From Companilactobacillus mishanensis (GTDB lineage: Bacteria > Bacillota > Bacilli > Lactobacillales > Lactobacillaceae): DNA of 64,000 nucleotides. The translations under genes and the position numbers were made by a program. The notes beneath the pieces were generated by a model that had not been told where the DNA came from, searched no databases, and saw only the letters and a program-made list of their open reading frames with translations. The stretch lies in assembly GCF_003946505.1 (NCBI RefSeq), contig NZ_RHON01000009.1, positions 1 through 64,000 on the forward strand, in the 5' to 3' direction. Each line of letters opens with the position of its first letter. Within the stretch, counting starts at the first letter, position 1. This document shows positions 18,685 to 27,767 of this stretch, one piece after another.

Positions 18685-20143
18685 ACCAAAGCATTTACAT
18701 TTTGCGGCGTTACTATTTTTCTTATACGACATGATCAAAAATGCCCTGATACCATTTATTGCCGGTGTATTTGGAGCAATGGCAGGTGGAGCAAAAAAAT
18801 ATATGTTTTGGGTAATTCTTGCAGGAGTTCTGCTGATATTAGGTGCCACGTTATTAAAATATGTTTATTATACTTATCAATTGTTAGACGACGAAATAGT
18901 TGTTAAATATGGTTGGATCGTTAAAAAAGTCAATCATGTTCCATATGATCGAATTCAGAACGTCACTACTAATCAGTGGTTTTTCCTTAAACCATTTGGA
19001 TTAGAAGAATTAGAGATTGAAACAGCTGGTCGTTCTGATGGACCAGAAGTAAAACTGCGAGCCGTTCCAGATAGTTTAAAACAAGAAATAAATGATCTGA
19101 GGAAATCACGCCCAGTTGAAGTTGAAGAGACAGTTTCTGATATCAAAGAAGTTGAGCCATCAAGTAATGCCAATACCTATATGATTTCTTGGCATGACCT
19201 GTTGAAGTTTTCGTTTACCTCACCGGCATTTTTAACAGGTTTTCTAGTGGTACTTGGGTTGTATGGAAAAGTTAGCAACTCAATCAATAAATCAGTCTAT
19301 GATGGAGTTGCTAAACAGGCTTCACATTTGGGCGTATTGTTAATAGTCGCCTTAATCGTAGTAGTTTTAATTTTATTTTATCTAGGTGCTACCTTAGTTT
19401 TGATAGCACAGTATTATCATTTTAAATTGACCGAGGAAAATGGTCAGTTCGTGATGGAACGTGGCTTTTTTCAGAAGAAAGTTACCACGATCACCATGGA
19501 CCGTGTTCAAGCAGTCATGGTCAAACAAACCTGGTTGAGAAGTTTTCTTCATATTGTGACTGTGCAACTTGTTATCGTCTCGAATTCTAAAAAAGATGAC
19601 TCTGAGAAAGATATTATTGTCATGCCGGTGATTGTAGAAGGACAGGTCAATGATTTTATTCGCCAGTTTTTCCCTAAGGTCCCAGTTGATATTATTGAAT
19701 CAAATACTCCAGTCAAACGGACAATGTATTACGATTTGAGAAATGCTACTTATTTTGCACTGATAACAGCTGCAATAATTATTTCAGCTTTCCATTCGAT
19801 TGTTTGGTTGGCAGTAGTGCTGATTATTCTTGAGTTGTTATTCTGGTATCCACCTGCATTTCTGAGAGCAAAACGGGATCATGTTCAAGTTTTGAATGAT
19901 GATTTCTTGATGATTCGGGTTAACAAGATTTTAACTAAACAGACTTATTTTGTTCCTCGAGAAAGCATTCAGATTATTGAAAAGCAACAGAGTGTTTGGC
20001 TGGAGAAGAAGCATTTTGCTCATTTGACGGTTAATTGTCGTTCTGGTAATTCCAAACGTGAGATTAAGGTTCGGTATCAGCGTGAGGAAGAGGTTTTGAA
20101 TGCTTTTGATTGGTATAAGGGTTTGGTTCCGACTCCGAAATAA
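18674..20143 (+). CDS. YdbT-like membrane protein with repeated bPH2 domains
   Basis: 489 residues. Three bPH2 units are visible by the recurring pattern 'variable-VPYDRIQNVTT', 'TITMDRVQAVMVKQ' and 'VPRESIQIIEKQ', each preceded by a pair of membrane segments (about 15-55, 175-255, 355-395). It overlaps ydbS-like by 11 bases, so expression is coupled. The ribosome binding site is AAAGGAGG inside the upstream gene. The last codons (DSE-free, ending TPK) and the stop codon lie within the outer stem of a downstream structured element. Probable membrane-stress or antimicrobial-peptide defence function, by homology only. Confidence 0.83.
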   Translation: MTSKPKHLHFAALLFFLYDMIKNALIPFIAGVFGAMAGGAKKYMFWVILAGVLLILGATLLKYVYYTYQLLDDEIVVKYGWIVKKVNHVPYDRIQNVTTNQWFFLKPFGLEELEIETAGRSDGPEVKLRAVPDSLKQEINDLRKSRPVEVEETVSDIKEVEPSSNANTYMISWHDLLKFSFTSPAFLTGFLVVLGLYGKVSNSINKSVYDGVAKQASHLGVLLIVALIVVVLILFYLGATLVLIAQYYHFKLTEENGQFVMERGFFQKKVTTITMDRVQAVMVKQTWLRSFLHIVTVQLVIVSNSKKDDSEKDIIVMPVIVEGQVNDFIRQFFPKVPVDIIESNTPVKRTMYYDLRNATYFALITAAIIISAFHSIVWLAVVLIILELLFWYPPAFLRAKRDHVQVLNDDFLMIRVNKILTKQTYFVPRESIQIIEKQQSVWLEKKHFAHLTVNCRSGNSKREIKVRYQREEEVLNAFDWYKGLVPTPK

Positions 20144-20296
20144 AATTGATTTTACGGCTGGAACGTAGGTGACACCGTTTGAAGCTTTTCCAAATTCAGG
20201 AAAATCTTCAAATCGGGTCTTGTTCTAATCCTCGTTCCTCGGCAAAGAACAATTTACCTACTTAGCCGAAATCAATTTTATTTCTACGTCTAAATA
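20131..20296 (+). repeat. Three-way-junction 3'-UTR element, family 1, copy C
   Basis: Outer stem GAAATAAAATTGAT / ATCAATTTTATTTC, then CGGCT/AGCCG and GTAGGT/ACCTAC; hairpins TTTGAAG-TTTCC / GGAAA-CTTCAAA and TTGTTCT / AGAACAA. The stop codon of the ydbT-like gene (20141-20143) forms part of the outer stem. Confidence 0.85.
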
Positions 20297-20365
20297 GAGT
20301 CAGACTCATTTATAACTTTTTGTATTTTGTTTCGTCACAAATGACTGTTATAGGGGATGTTAACT

Positions 20366-20560
20366 GTGGTTGAGGCTGTAAAACGTATTTTGTATTATTT
20401 CTTTATGGAACTTATGATTTTTGGAGTGATATATGGATTCCTGGGATTCTATAAAATTCTTTCTTTTAATATTAATTGGATTTTTCTTTTTGTATGTTTA
20501 CTTATCGTCTTCCTTGTACAATACATTTACTTCATTTTAAAATTTCATCGTTCTAGATAA
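20366..20560 (+). CDS. Small membrane protein, unknown function
   Basis: 64 residues starting from GTG 20366; AGGGG lies nine bases upstream. An ATG at 20357 touches the same AGGGG and is a poorer choice. Two hydrophobic segments (about 10-28 and 36-56), Phe/Ile/Tyr rich, with a basic tail KFHRSR. No family recognised. A bidirectional terminator follows. Confidence 0.5.
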   Translation: MVEAVKRILYYFFMELMIFGVIYGFLGFYKILSFNINWIFLFVCLLIVFLVQYIYFILKFHRSR

Positions 20561-20587
20561 TTTATTTTAATTTCTTAAATCAAATGA

Positions 20588-20637
20588 AAAAAAGGCATCT
20601 GAAAACTTTATTGTTTTCAGATACCTTTTATTTTTTT
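20588..20637. terminator. Bidirectional terminator
   Basis: AAAGGCATCTGAAAAC-tttatt-GTTTTCAGATACCTTT with T-rich tails on both strands. It separates the small plus-strand gene from a broken minus-strand reading frame. Confidence 0.82.
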
Positions 20638-20813
20638 CCATGACTTAATTCTATCAATCCAAAATCTGCTATTAATGATGATTCTTTTATGTTGAATGCC
20701 ACTACGGTTAGGGTTGATAGTATTGCTGAAATTATTAAAATTGCAAAATATTGCATGGATCAGAACGGCCACCAATCACGGTTGTAATATACCGATTCAT
20801 TCTTCTTTGTGGC
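20628..20813 (-). pseudogene. Remnant of a small membrane-protein gene interrupted by TGA
   Basis: On the minus strand a 42-codon frame starts at ATG 20756 (MQYFAILIISAILSTLTVVA, one membrane helix) and ends at the bidirectional terminator, but no ribosome binding site precedes it. The same frame continues upstream through a single TGA (20762-20760) as ESVYYNRDWWPF, which reads like protein. A TGG-to-TGA change (PFW) would explain it. I take this as a decayed C-terminal fragment of an unidentified membrane protein. The stretch from 20814 to 21157 shows no gene. Confidence 0.4.
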
Positions 20814-21157
20814 CTATGGCCAACTTGATTTTACTTATATATGGGAGGAATAAGTAACTAATCGAATCCATTGAATAACTTTAGAACTCGAAAATAGCGA
20901 TTATTGCTGAAACATCATTTTCTCTGAATAATTTCAAAATTTAGGATAATAATTTCTTGGGTGTCAATCACCCATATCAGTTCCGTAAGGAACTTTGTTG
21001 ACAAAATATTTAAATGAGATTTTTGATTAACTAAATGTAATTTCTTTCCTTTCTAACTGAAAATATATTTGCCATGCGTTTTAGTGTATCAATAATTAGT
21101 TTTGAAATCCCTATTAAGACGGCTTTTCGACATTGTTATTTGACTTAAAAATATACA

Positions 21158-21192
21158 AACAAAAAAATAGTCTCCCTTATGGAAGGCTATTA
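21158..21192 (-). terminator. Intrinsic terminator of the DyP gene
   Basis: ATAGCCTTCC-ataa-GGGAGACTAT then TTTTTTT on the minus strand, eight bases after the stop. Confidence 0.7.
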
Positions 21193-21199
21193 TTATATT

Positions 21200-22144
21200 T
21201 TATAAATCACCATCGGCAATTTTTTCTAGAATTGATTTTGAAGGTATGAAGAACAATGTTCCTGAAACTGGAGTACTGAAATCTAATAGTCGGTCACTTT
21301 GTGTGAACATATTGATCAACATCGTGTTTGTGATGCTGAAGCTCTTTGAATAACCGATAAAGTAAGTACCAGTTTCGTTTTCTGAAGGATTTGAGAATGG
21401 CACGTTCATACGAACGATTTTGTGCTCAACACCATTTTCCTCATCTTTAGCAGCAATGTTATGAGCATTTGGAGATTTTTCGTCTTCTTCAAGCTCACGG
21501 TCGGAAAACTTTCTACGTCCGATTGTTTTTTCTTGTTCTTCAGTTGAAAGACTCTTCCAAGCGTCCATGTTATGGATATATTTTTGGGCAAAGGCATATG
21601 AACCATTTGCGAATTCTTTGTCATCCTGATCATCGATCAATGTGTAATCCATTGACTCGATTGCAGCTGGGTTCTCAGTACCATCAATGAATCCAACGAT
21701 TGAACGTCCTTCGAAGTATCTGAATCCATGAGTTTCATCTTCAACTGTCGTGATTGGACGAAGTATTTCCATAAATTGATCCATTAATTCATAACAGACA
21801 GATTCTCTTTGTGCACGAACATGGAAGAATAAGTCTCCTGGTGTCGATACAGCAGTATATTTAGGTCCCTTGACTTCACGAAATGGTTCCAATTCCTTTG
21901 GCTTGTTAGCATTTGGAAATAGATAATCCCAAGCATCAGAGCCAAATCCCCAAGCAACACGCACATGATCTTCAGGGTAACGAATATTCATACTATTTAT
22001 AATTGAATTTGAAAGATCGGCAAATGAAGCAATAACTTCTCGATCATTTTTTTGGTCCTCGTGTTTAAGTAGAAGAGTTGAGAAAATAATACTTTCACCA
22101 GCGTCTTTATAAACATCTTGGGCATCCTTGATATTAATTGACAT
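21200..22144 (-). CDS. DyP-type (dye-decolorising) heme peroxidase
   Basis: 314 residues, complete. The GFIDGTENP motif (about residues 146-154) with the catalytic Asp is the DyP signature. The distal Arg and the C-terminal heme region (NTMLINMFTQSDRLLDFSTPVSGTLFF) are also present. The proximal His is likely the one in EHKIVRMN. There is no signal peptide or twin-arginine motif, so it acts in the cytoplasm. The start follows CGGAGGTC. Activity needs heme, which lactobacilli usually have to take up. Monocistronic; divergent from the choloylglycine-hydrolase-family gene. Confidence 0.92.
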   Translation of the reverse strand: MSINIKDAQDVYKDAGESIIFSTLLLKHEDQKNDREVIASFADLSNSIINSMNIRYPEDHVRVAWGFGSDAWDYLFPNANKPKELEPFREVKGPKYTAVSTPGDLFFHVRAQRESVCYELMDQFMEILRPITTVEDETHGFRYFEGRSIVGFIDGTENPAAIESMDYTLIDDQDDKEFANGSYAFAQKYIHNMDAWKSLSTEEQEKTIGRRKFSDRELEEDEKSPNAHNIAAKDEENGVEHKIVRMNVPFSNPSENETGTYFIGYSKSFSITNTMLINMFTQSDRLLDFSTPVSGTLFFIPSKSILEKIADGDL

Positions 22145-22296
22145 AAATTAGACCTCCGTGTATTTAGTTTCTACCATCAAGTCTACTATACAATATTTAA
22201 TGAAAATATTGATTTTTATATAGCTTATTTATTGATTTTGAATAAAAAATGCACAATAATTAGGCAACAAGTAGTGTGATTGAAAGGATGAATAAT

Positions 22297-23286
22297 ATGT
22301 GTACAAGTCTAAGTTATGAGGCCCTTGATGGATCAAAATTTTTAGCCAGAACGATGGACTTTTCTTTCGTGTTAAATGGTAATCCAACTTTCTTACCAAG
22401 AAATTATAAATGGATCAATTCATTAGATGGAAAAACTGAAACAGCAAAATATGCAATCATTGGTACCGGAGCAAAATATGGAAATAATTATATGGTAGCT
22501 GATGGTTTCAACGAATACGGATTAGCAACTGCAGAATTGTACTTTGCAAACGAAGCAGTTTATGATCAAGCACCAGTTGATGGCGCTGTTAACGTTGTTG
22601 GTGAAGAATTTATTCTTTGGCTATTAGGAAACAATAAGTCGATCGATGAAGTTCGCGAAAATATCAAGAATGTTCATATCGTTGAATCAGATAAAGGTGT
22701 TATGGGAAAGAATCAACCCCTACACTGGATTTTAACTGATGCAACAGGCAAAACATTCGTAATAGAACCACGTGGAAACGGATTAGTTTTAGAAGAAGAT
22801 CCAGTAAATGTAATGACAAACACACCAGATTTAGATTGGCATATAACAAACCTTTCTAACTATTTAGGAATTCAAAAAGAGACATTTAATTCAAAAATGT
22901 ACGGAACAAAAGAAGTAATTCCATTAGGATTCAACGGACTAGCAAGACAACCAGGTGGATATTCAGCCGTAGATAGATTCATTAGAACAGTTTTCAACAG
23001 ACAAAACATGAGCCAAGCAAAAGATTCAACAGAAGCCGTAAATACAATTTTGCACATGTTAGATGGAGTAACAATACCTTATGGAATCAATACCAGAGAT
23101 GGTGGAGATCCAGATTTCACACAATATCAAATGGTAATGGATGTGACAAATAAAGCTGCATACTTCGTACCATATGCAAATAGAACAGTCTTCAAAGTCA
23201 CAATGACAGACGAATTGTTGGAAAAACAAACAGAACCAAAAGAGTTCGTTGTAGGCGCAACACAGGAGTTTAGTGCGTTAAATTAG
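22297..23286 (+). CDS. Choloylglycine hydrolase / penicillin V acylase family enzyme (bile-salt-hydrolase-like)
   Basis: 329 residues if started at the ATG giving Met1-Cys2; removal of Met exposes Cys2 as the N-terminal nucleophile. A good AAGGATG box precedes this ATG, whereas an upstream ATG seven codons away would bury the Cys. Cys2, Arg18 and Asp21 (MCTSLSYEALDGSKFLARTMDF) match the positions in bile salt hydrolases. NEYGLATAELYF, VMTNTPDLDW and YSAVDRFIRT carry the remaining conserved Asn and Arg residues. It may deconjugate bile salts, cleave penicillin V or quench acyl-homoserine lactones; sequence alone does not separate these. Two tandem hairpin elements begin at the stop codon. Confidence 0.9.
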   Translation: MCTSLSYEALDGSKFLARTMDFSFVLNGNPTFLPRNYKWINSLDGKTETAKYAIIGTGAKYGNNYMVADGFNEYGLATAELYFANEAVYDQAPVDGAVNVVGEEFILWLLGNNKSIDEVRENIKNVHIVESDKGVMGKNQPLHWILTDATGKTFVIEPRGNGLVLEEDPVNVMTNTPDLDWHITNLSNYLGIQKETFNSKMYGTKEVIPLGFNGLARQPGGYSAVDRFIRTVFNRQNMSQAKDSTEAVNTILHMLDGVTIPYGINTRDGGDPDFTQYQMVMDVTNKAAYFVPYANRTVFKVTMTDELLEKQTEPKEFVVGATQEFSALN

Positions 23287-23411
23287 AGAGAGTGTAGAAG
23301 CACGGGTTGCTCTCGTTCATAACAGTGAAAATGGGCATGATTCGCGAACCTTGCGGATCCTGCCCGTTTTTGCGGTTATGTTGAGAGAGCAGTGCTTCGG
23401 AACTCGTTTTG
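23284..23411 (+). repeat. Long hairpin 3'-UTR element, family 2, copy 1 (starts at the stop codon)
   Basis: Begins with the TAG stop (TAGAGAGAGTG). Nested pairing: GAAGCAC/GTGCTTC, GCTCTC/GAGAGC, CATAAC/GTTATG, AAAATGGGC/GCCCGTTTT and a GATTCGC tip. Ends AACTCGTTTT. The next copy follows three bases later. Confidence 0.8.
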
Positions 23412-23413
23412 AT

Positions 23414-23540
23414 TAGAGAGCGGAAGAACACGTTCAGTTTCCGGTCATAACACAGAAAATCTCATGATTGCAAAGCAATCCTGGGATTTTTTGCGTTATG
23501 TGTAGGAAGCTGTGTTCTGTAGCTCGTTTCGGCTATAAAA
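23414..23540 (+). repeat. Long hairpin 3'-UTR element, family 2, copy 2
   Basis: Starts TAGAGAGCGG. Nested pairing: GAACAC/GTGTTC, GTTTCC/GGAAGC, CATAAC/GTTATG, AAAATC/GATTTT, GATTGC-aaa-GCAATC; 3' tail AGCTCGTTTCGGCTATAAAA. Same plan as copy 1 with compensatory changes in nearly every stem. Confidence 0.82.
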
Positions 23541-23648
23541 AAGTAAAACTAAGGAATAAAAAATCAAAGCCCAAAACAAACACTATAAGAAACCCACCAT
23601 CAACACTGCTATACTAATCATAAACACCAACCAACCAAGGACAAAAAA

Positions 23649-23828
23649 ATGGACAAACTAAAAAAGATATTAATGATCGCACTAATAATAGTAATAATCT
23701 ACATATTAATAGTCCTATTTGTTGCCTTATACAGAACTTTTTACATAAAAAATCGAAAATCATTCCCAAAAAATTTTAAAGATTCACTGATCAGTGTCTT
23801 TTGGGATATCTTAAGCTATATAACCTAG
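23649..23828 (+). CDS. Small single-helix membrane protein (59 residues), unknown function
   Basis: MDKLKKILMI begins a frame of 59 codons with a ribosome binding site (CCAAGGAC) seven bases upstream. A basic N-terminus is followed by a long hydrophobic helix (about 7-28) and a polar tail with basic FYIKNRK. A strong terminator lies 14 bases after the stop. TATACT (about 23614) may be its -10 box. The ribosome binding site plus terminator support a real gene; no family recognised. Confidence 0.6.
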   Translation: MDKLKKILMIALIIVIIYILIVLFVALYRTFYIKNRKSFPKNFKDSLISVFWDILSYIT

Positions 23829-23841
23829 CCGTATTCAGTCA

Positions 23842-23877
23842 CACCTTCGAGTAAGCAAATCTCGAAGGTGTTTTTTA
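23842..23877 (+). terminator. Intrinsic terminator after the 59-codon gene
   Basis: Perfect stem CACCTTCGAG / CTCGAAGGTG followed by TTTTTT. Confidence 0.9.
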
Positions 23878-23962
23878 TTTCGGTCAAAAACGACAAACTG
23901 GACTGGAACTAACTTCAAAAATGAGATATAGTAATAAAAACAAGTAATAACCAACTTAAAAA

Positions 23963-23976
23963 TTGGTACGACCCAA
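23963..23976. promoter_or_regulatory. Operator upstream of the GntR gene
   Basis: TTGGTACGACCCAA, a near-palindrome sharing 11 of 14 positions with TTGGGACGGTCCAA upstream of the phosphoketolase gene. It lies just before the GntR ribosome binding site, which suggests autoregulation. Confidence 0.6.
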
Positions 23977-23994
23977 AGATTAAGGAGAAGTTTC

Positions 23995-24723
23995 GTGGCT
24001 GACTTAATATATAAAAAAATCATCGATTCACTTAAATCTGAAATCGATCAAGGTAGTTTTCCAGACATGCGTTTACCAGATGAACGTTCATTGGCTGAAA
24101 AATATAGTGTAAGTAGAAGTTCAATCAAGCGAGCACTTGGCAATATGGCTGAACAGGGAATTATTTTCAAAAAGCGTGGTTCAGGTACTTTCGTCAATCC
24201 GCTCTATTTAAAACAAGATTCGTACTTCAACTATAGTGGTAAGAATTTAGGTATTACTGACAGTTTTCAAGTCAATGGTCAAAAACCGGGTATCAAAGTT
24301 TTGAGTTTCGATGTTGTGAGACCGACTGAAGAATTGCAAGATAATCTATTCTTGAAACCAGGAGAGTTTGTATACTCCTTCAAGCGTTTGCGACTGATGA
24401 AGGATGTTCCATTTATGATTGAGACTGGATATATTCCAATAAAATTGGCACCAGAATTATCTGAAGAGGTTGCTTCAGAATCAATTTTTAATTATGTGGA
24501 ATCGGAATTGGATCAAGAGGTAAACAAGACTTACTTGGCTATCTCTGCAGCACCTTCTGATGAAGAAGGTCAAAAATTATTAGACTTGAAACCAACTGAA
24601 CCAGTAGGGATGATGGAAGGTATTTTCTTCTTAAATGATGGAACACCTTTTGAATTCTCAACTATGAAATTGCATTACAAATACTTTAAGTACGATTCAT
24701 TCGTCGACCTAGGTAGCAGATAA
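23995..24723 (+). CDS. GntR-family (HutC/UTRA) transcriptional regulator, probable phosphoketolase regulator
   Basis: 242 residues from GTG, preceded by AAGGAG. N-terminal winged helix (FPDMRLPDERSLAEKYSVSR and SIKRALGNMAEQGIIFKKRG, residues 20-65). Residues 85-240 form the UTRA ligand domain (FKRLRLMKDVPFMIETGYIP; GMMEGIFFLNDGTPFEFSTM), which in relatives binds a sugar phosphate or other small effector. It stands directly upstream of the phosphoketolase gene. Matching operators lie before both genes, so autoregulation and control of phosphoketolase are likely. The effector is unknown. Confidence 0.9.
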   Translation: MADLIYKKIIDSLKSEIDQGSFPDMRLPDERSLAEKYSVSRSSIKRALGNMAEQGIIFKKRGSGTFVNPLYLKQDSYFNYSGKNLGITDSFQVNGQKPGIKVLSFDVVRPTEELQDNLFLKPGEFVYSFKRLRLMKDVPFMIETGYIPIKLAPELSEEVASESIFNYVESELDQEVNKTYLAISAAPSDEEGQKLLDLKPTEPVGMMEGIFFLNDGTPFEFSTMKLHYKYFKYDSFVDLGSR

Positions 24724-24728
24724 AATAA

Positions 24729-24742
24729 TTGGGACGGTCCAA
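24729..24742. promoter_or_regulatory. Operator upstream of phosphoketolase
   Basis: TTGGGACGGTCCAA, six bases after the GntR stop and 12 bases before the TTGACT -35 box of the phosphoketolase promoter. It is the second copy of the motif found before the GntR gene itself. Confidence 0.6.
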
Positions 24743-24754
24743 TTAATAAAATGG

Positions 24755-24783
24755 TTGACTTTTATAAATACTGCAGGTATTAT
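24755..24783 (+). promoter_or_regulatory. Sigma-A promoter of phosphoketolase
   Basis: TTGACT, 17-base spacer, TATTAT (overlapping TATAAT), about 30 bases upstream of the start codon. Confidence 0.65.
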
Positions 24784-24813
24784 AATAGATAAATACATAA
24801 GGAGCGTGTACTA

Positions 24814-27168
24814 ATGACAGACTATTCATCTAAAGAATATTTAAACTTAGTAGATAAATATTGGCGCGCAGCCAACTACATTTCTGTAGGACAACTTTAT
24901 TTTAAAGATAATCCATTATTAAAACGTGATGTTAAAGCGGACGACGTTAAGGTTCATCCAATCGGACACTGGGGAACAATCGCAGGTCAAAACTTTATTT
25001 ATGCTCACTTGAACCGTATTATCAACAAATACAATGTGAACATGTTTTATATTGAAGGACCAGGTCATGGTGGCCAAGTTATGGTTTCTAACTCATACTT
25101 GGATGGTAGTTACACAGAAGCTTATCCAGAAATCACTCAAGACGAAAAGGGTATGCAAAAATTGTTCAAACAATTTTCATTCCCAGGTGGTGTTGCTTCT
25201 CATGCCGCTCCTGAAACTCCAGGATCAATGCACGAAGGTGGAGAATTAGGTTACTCACTTTCTCACGGTGTTGGTGCTATTCTTGATAACCCTGACCAAA
25301 TCGCCGCTGTTGTTATCGGTGATGGTGAATCAGAAACTGGTCCACTTGCTGCATCATGGTTCTCAAATACATTTATCAACCCAGTTAATGATGGTGCTGT
25401 ATTGCCTATCCTTGACTTAAACGGATTCAAGATTTCAAACCCAACAATCTTGTCACGTAAAACTGACAAACAATTGACTGAATACTTTACTGGTATGGGT
25501 TGGGATCCTATCTTTGTTGAAGGCGATGACCCTCAAAAGATGCATCCTGAAACAGCTAAAGCTTTCGATGAAGCTATCGAAAAGATCCAATCAATTCAAA
25601 CAGAAGCTAGAAAACACTCAGCAGAAGATGCTAAGATGCCTAACTGGCCTGTAATTATCTTCCGTGCACCTAAGGGCTGGACTGGTCCTAAAGAGTGGGA
25701 TGGTGTTCCTATTGAAGGCTCATTTAGAGCTCACCAAATTCCAATTCCTGTAGACCAAAACCATATGGAACATATCGATGCATTGGTTGACTGGATGAAA
25801 TCATACAAGCCAGAAGAATTGTTCAACGAAGATGGTTCACTTAAAGATGACATCAAAGAAACAATTCCTTCAGATGATAAGAGAATGGCATCAAACCCTG
25901 TTGTTAATGGTGGCCTTGATCCAAAACCTCTTACACTACCTGACTTCAAAAACTATGCACTTACAATCGACAAACGTGGTGACAAGAATGCTCAAGATAT
26001 GATCGAATTAGGTAAATATCTTGGCGATGTTATCAGAGACAACGAAAAGACATTTAGAATGTTCGGACCTGATGAAACAATGTCAAACCGTCTATATGGC
26101 GCATTTGATGCTTCACCTCGTCAATGGATGGAACCAACAAACGAACCTAATGATCAATTCGAAGCACCAGTTGGTCGTATCATCGATTCCCAACTTTCAG
26201 AACACCAAGCAGAAGGATTCCTTGAAGGATATACATTGACAGGACGTCACGGTATCTTTGCATCATACGAATCATTCTTAAGAGTTGTGGATTCAATGCT
26301 TACACAACACTTCAAGTGGTTGAGAAAAGCTGATGAACTTTCATGGAGAAACAAGTATCCTTCATTGACAGTTATCGCTACATCAACAGCTTTCCAACAA
26401 GATCACAATGGTTACACTCACCAAGATCCAGGTATCATCACTCACTTAGCTGAAAAGAAACCTGCATTTATTCGTGAGTACTTCCCAGCTGACACAAACT
26501 CATTGTTAGCTGTTATGCCACAAATCTTAAATGATCAAGAAAAGATCAACTTATTAGTTACTTCAAAACAACCACGTCCTCAATTCTATACAATTGAAGA
26601 AGGTCAAGAATTAGCTAAAGAAGGTCTTAAAGTTATCGACTGGGCATCAAACGACAATGGAGATCCAGATATCGTTATCGCCGCAGCCGGAACAGAACCA
26701 AACTTAGAATCACTTGCCGCAATCAGCATCTTGCGTAAAGAAATGCCACAACTTAAGATCAGATTCGTCAACGTAGTTGACCTACTCAAGTTGCGTTCAC
26801 CAGAAGTTGATCCTCGTGGATTGTCAGACGAAGACTTCAACGAAATCTTTACAATCGACAAGCCAGTATTGTTCGCATTCCACGGTTTCGAAGACATCAT
26901 CAAAGATATCTTCTTCGATCGTGACAACCACAACCTATTCGTACACGGTTACCGTGAAAATGGTGATATTACAACACCATTCGATATGCGTGTAGTTAAC
27001 GAAATGGACAGATTCCACTTAGCAGAAGAAGCAGCAATCGCCGTAGACGGAGATGCAGCTAATGACTTTGCTGACAAGATGGAAGCAATAGTAGACAAAC
27101 ATAACAAGTTCATCCGTGAAAACGGTGAAGACTTGCCAGAAGTAGAAAACTGGAAGTGGGAAAACTAG
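24814..27168 (+). CDS. xpkA: Xylulose-5-phosphate/fructose-6-phosphate phosphoketolase
   Basis: 784 residues, full length. The thiamine-diphosphate-binding regions are readable: [28 protein letters not shown], and [14 protein letters not shown] (Mg/TPP site, about 178-191). The C-terminal domain contains [12 protein letters not shown]. The enzyme cleaves xylulose-5-P (and often fructose-6-P) with phosphate to acetyl-phosphate, glyceraldehyde-3-P (or erythrose-4-P) and water. It is the key step of pentose and heterolactic fermentation. Strong codon bias and a GGAGCG ribosome binding site point to high expression. A GntR operator lies upstream, and a family 2 hairpin begins at its TAG stop. Confidence 0.97.
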   Translation: MTDYSSKEYLNLVDKYWRAANYISVGQLYFKDNPLLKRDVKADDVKVHPIGHWGTIAGQNFIYAHLNRIINKYNVNMFYIEGPGHGGQVMVSNSYLDGSYTEAYPEITQDEKGMQKLFKQFSFPGGVASHAAPETPGSMHEGGELGYSLSHGVGAILDNPDQIAAVVIGDGESETGPLAASWFSNTFINPVNDGAVLPILDLNGFKISNPTILSRKTDKQLTEYFTGMGWDPIFVEGDDPQKMHPETAKAFDEAIEKIQSIQTEARKHSAEDAKMPNWPVIIFRAPKGWTGPKEWDGVPIEGSFRAHQIPIPVDQNHMEHIDALVDWMKSYKPEELFNEDGSLKDDIKETIPSDDKRMASNPVVNGGLDPKPLTLPDFKNYALTIDKRGDKNAQDMIELGKYLGDVIRDNEKTFRMFGPDETMSNRLYGAFDASPRQWMEPTNEPNDQFEAPVGRIIDSQLSEHQAEGFLEGYTLTGRHGIFASYESFLRVVDSMLTQHFKWLRKADELSWRNKYPSLTVIATSTAFQQDHNGYTHQDPGIITHLAEKKPAFIREYFPADTNSLLAVMPQILNDQEKINLLVTSKQPRPQFYTIEEGQELAKEGLKVIDWASNDNGDPDIVIAAAGTEPNLESLAAISILRKEMPQLKIRFVNVVDLLKLRSPEVDPRGLSDEDFNEIFTIDKPVLFAFHGFEDIIKDIFFDRDNHNLFVHGYRENGDITTPFDMRVVNEMDRFHLAEEAAIAVDGDAANDFADKMEAIVDKHNKFIRENGEDLPEVENWKWEN

Positions 27169-27289
27169 AGAGCGGAGAACCGCGCTCAGCTATCCACTAT
27201 AACGTGCAAAATGGTACAGGGTGCAAAGCACCCAGTGCCATTTTTGCGTTATAGAGGATAGTTGCGGTTCGCAGCTCGTTTCAGCAATC
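27166..27289 (+). repeat. Long hairpin 3'-UTR element, family 2, copy 3 (starts at the stop codon)
   Basis: TAGAGAGCGGAGAACCGC begins with the xpkA stop. Nested stems GAACCGC/GCGGTTC, CTATCC/GGATAG, CTATAA/TTATAG, GCAAAATGG/CCATTTTTGC and GGGTGC-aaa-GCACCC; tail AGCTCGTTTCAGCAAT. Every stem differs in sequence from copy 2 yet pairs. From 27290 to 27593 I see no gene. Confidence 0.83.
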
Positions 27290-27593
27290 AGAACAAGCGG
27301 ACGATTGGGTAGCAATCGGTAGCAATTTGAAAGTTGGAAGCACTTGTTTACTTAGAAGAAAATCAAAAGGTTTTGTGTACTTAGTCAGCAATCAATATAT
27401 TGTGTTTAGTTTTACAGAATTAAAAATTTCATAGGCACTAGTACCAGCAACAAGACACAACTGTTCACACTTCACAAACACCCAAGATTTTTCCCCGTCA
27501 AGCACCGAAACTTATATAATTAAATTAAAAATAATAAAACCTAATCTAATTCTTAGATAACCAATCTCAAATCTCATAATAAAGCAAAAACAC

Positions 27594-27752
27594 ATGATAG
27601 CTCTGCACTCAGAATCTAATAAATCTAAGATAAAACATGCCCCAAAATTAGATAAAAATCTCCCATATTTGGATTGTGAAAAATATGTCCGTAAGGTGTT
27701 GAAAGTGCCGTCATACCGTGTTACTTTAGATATGCAGAAAAAACACAAATAG
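27594..27752 (+). CDS. Possible 52-residue basic protein
   Basis: An open frame of 52 codons (MIALHSESNK ... DMQKKHK) ends 15 bases before the next gene. The peptide is rich in Lys and looks protein-like (LPYLDCEKYVRKVLKVPSY), but the ribosome binding site is poor. No family recognised; it could be the 3' part of a lost gene, since the frame opens after a stop at 27558. Confidence 0.3.
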   Translation: MIALHSESNKSKIKHAPKLDKNLPYLDCEKYVRKVLKVPSYRVTLDMQKKHK

Positions 27753-27767
27753 AGGCGGGTGGATATT

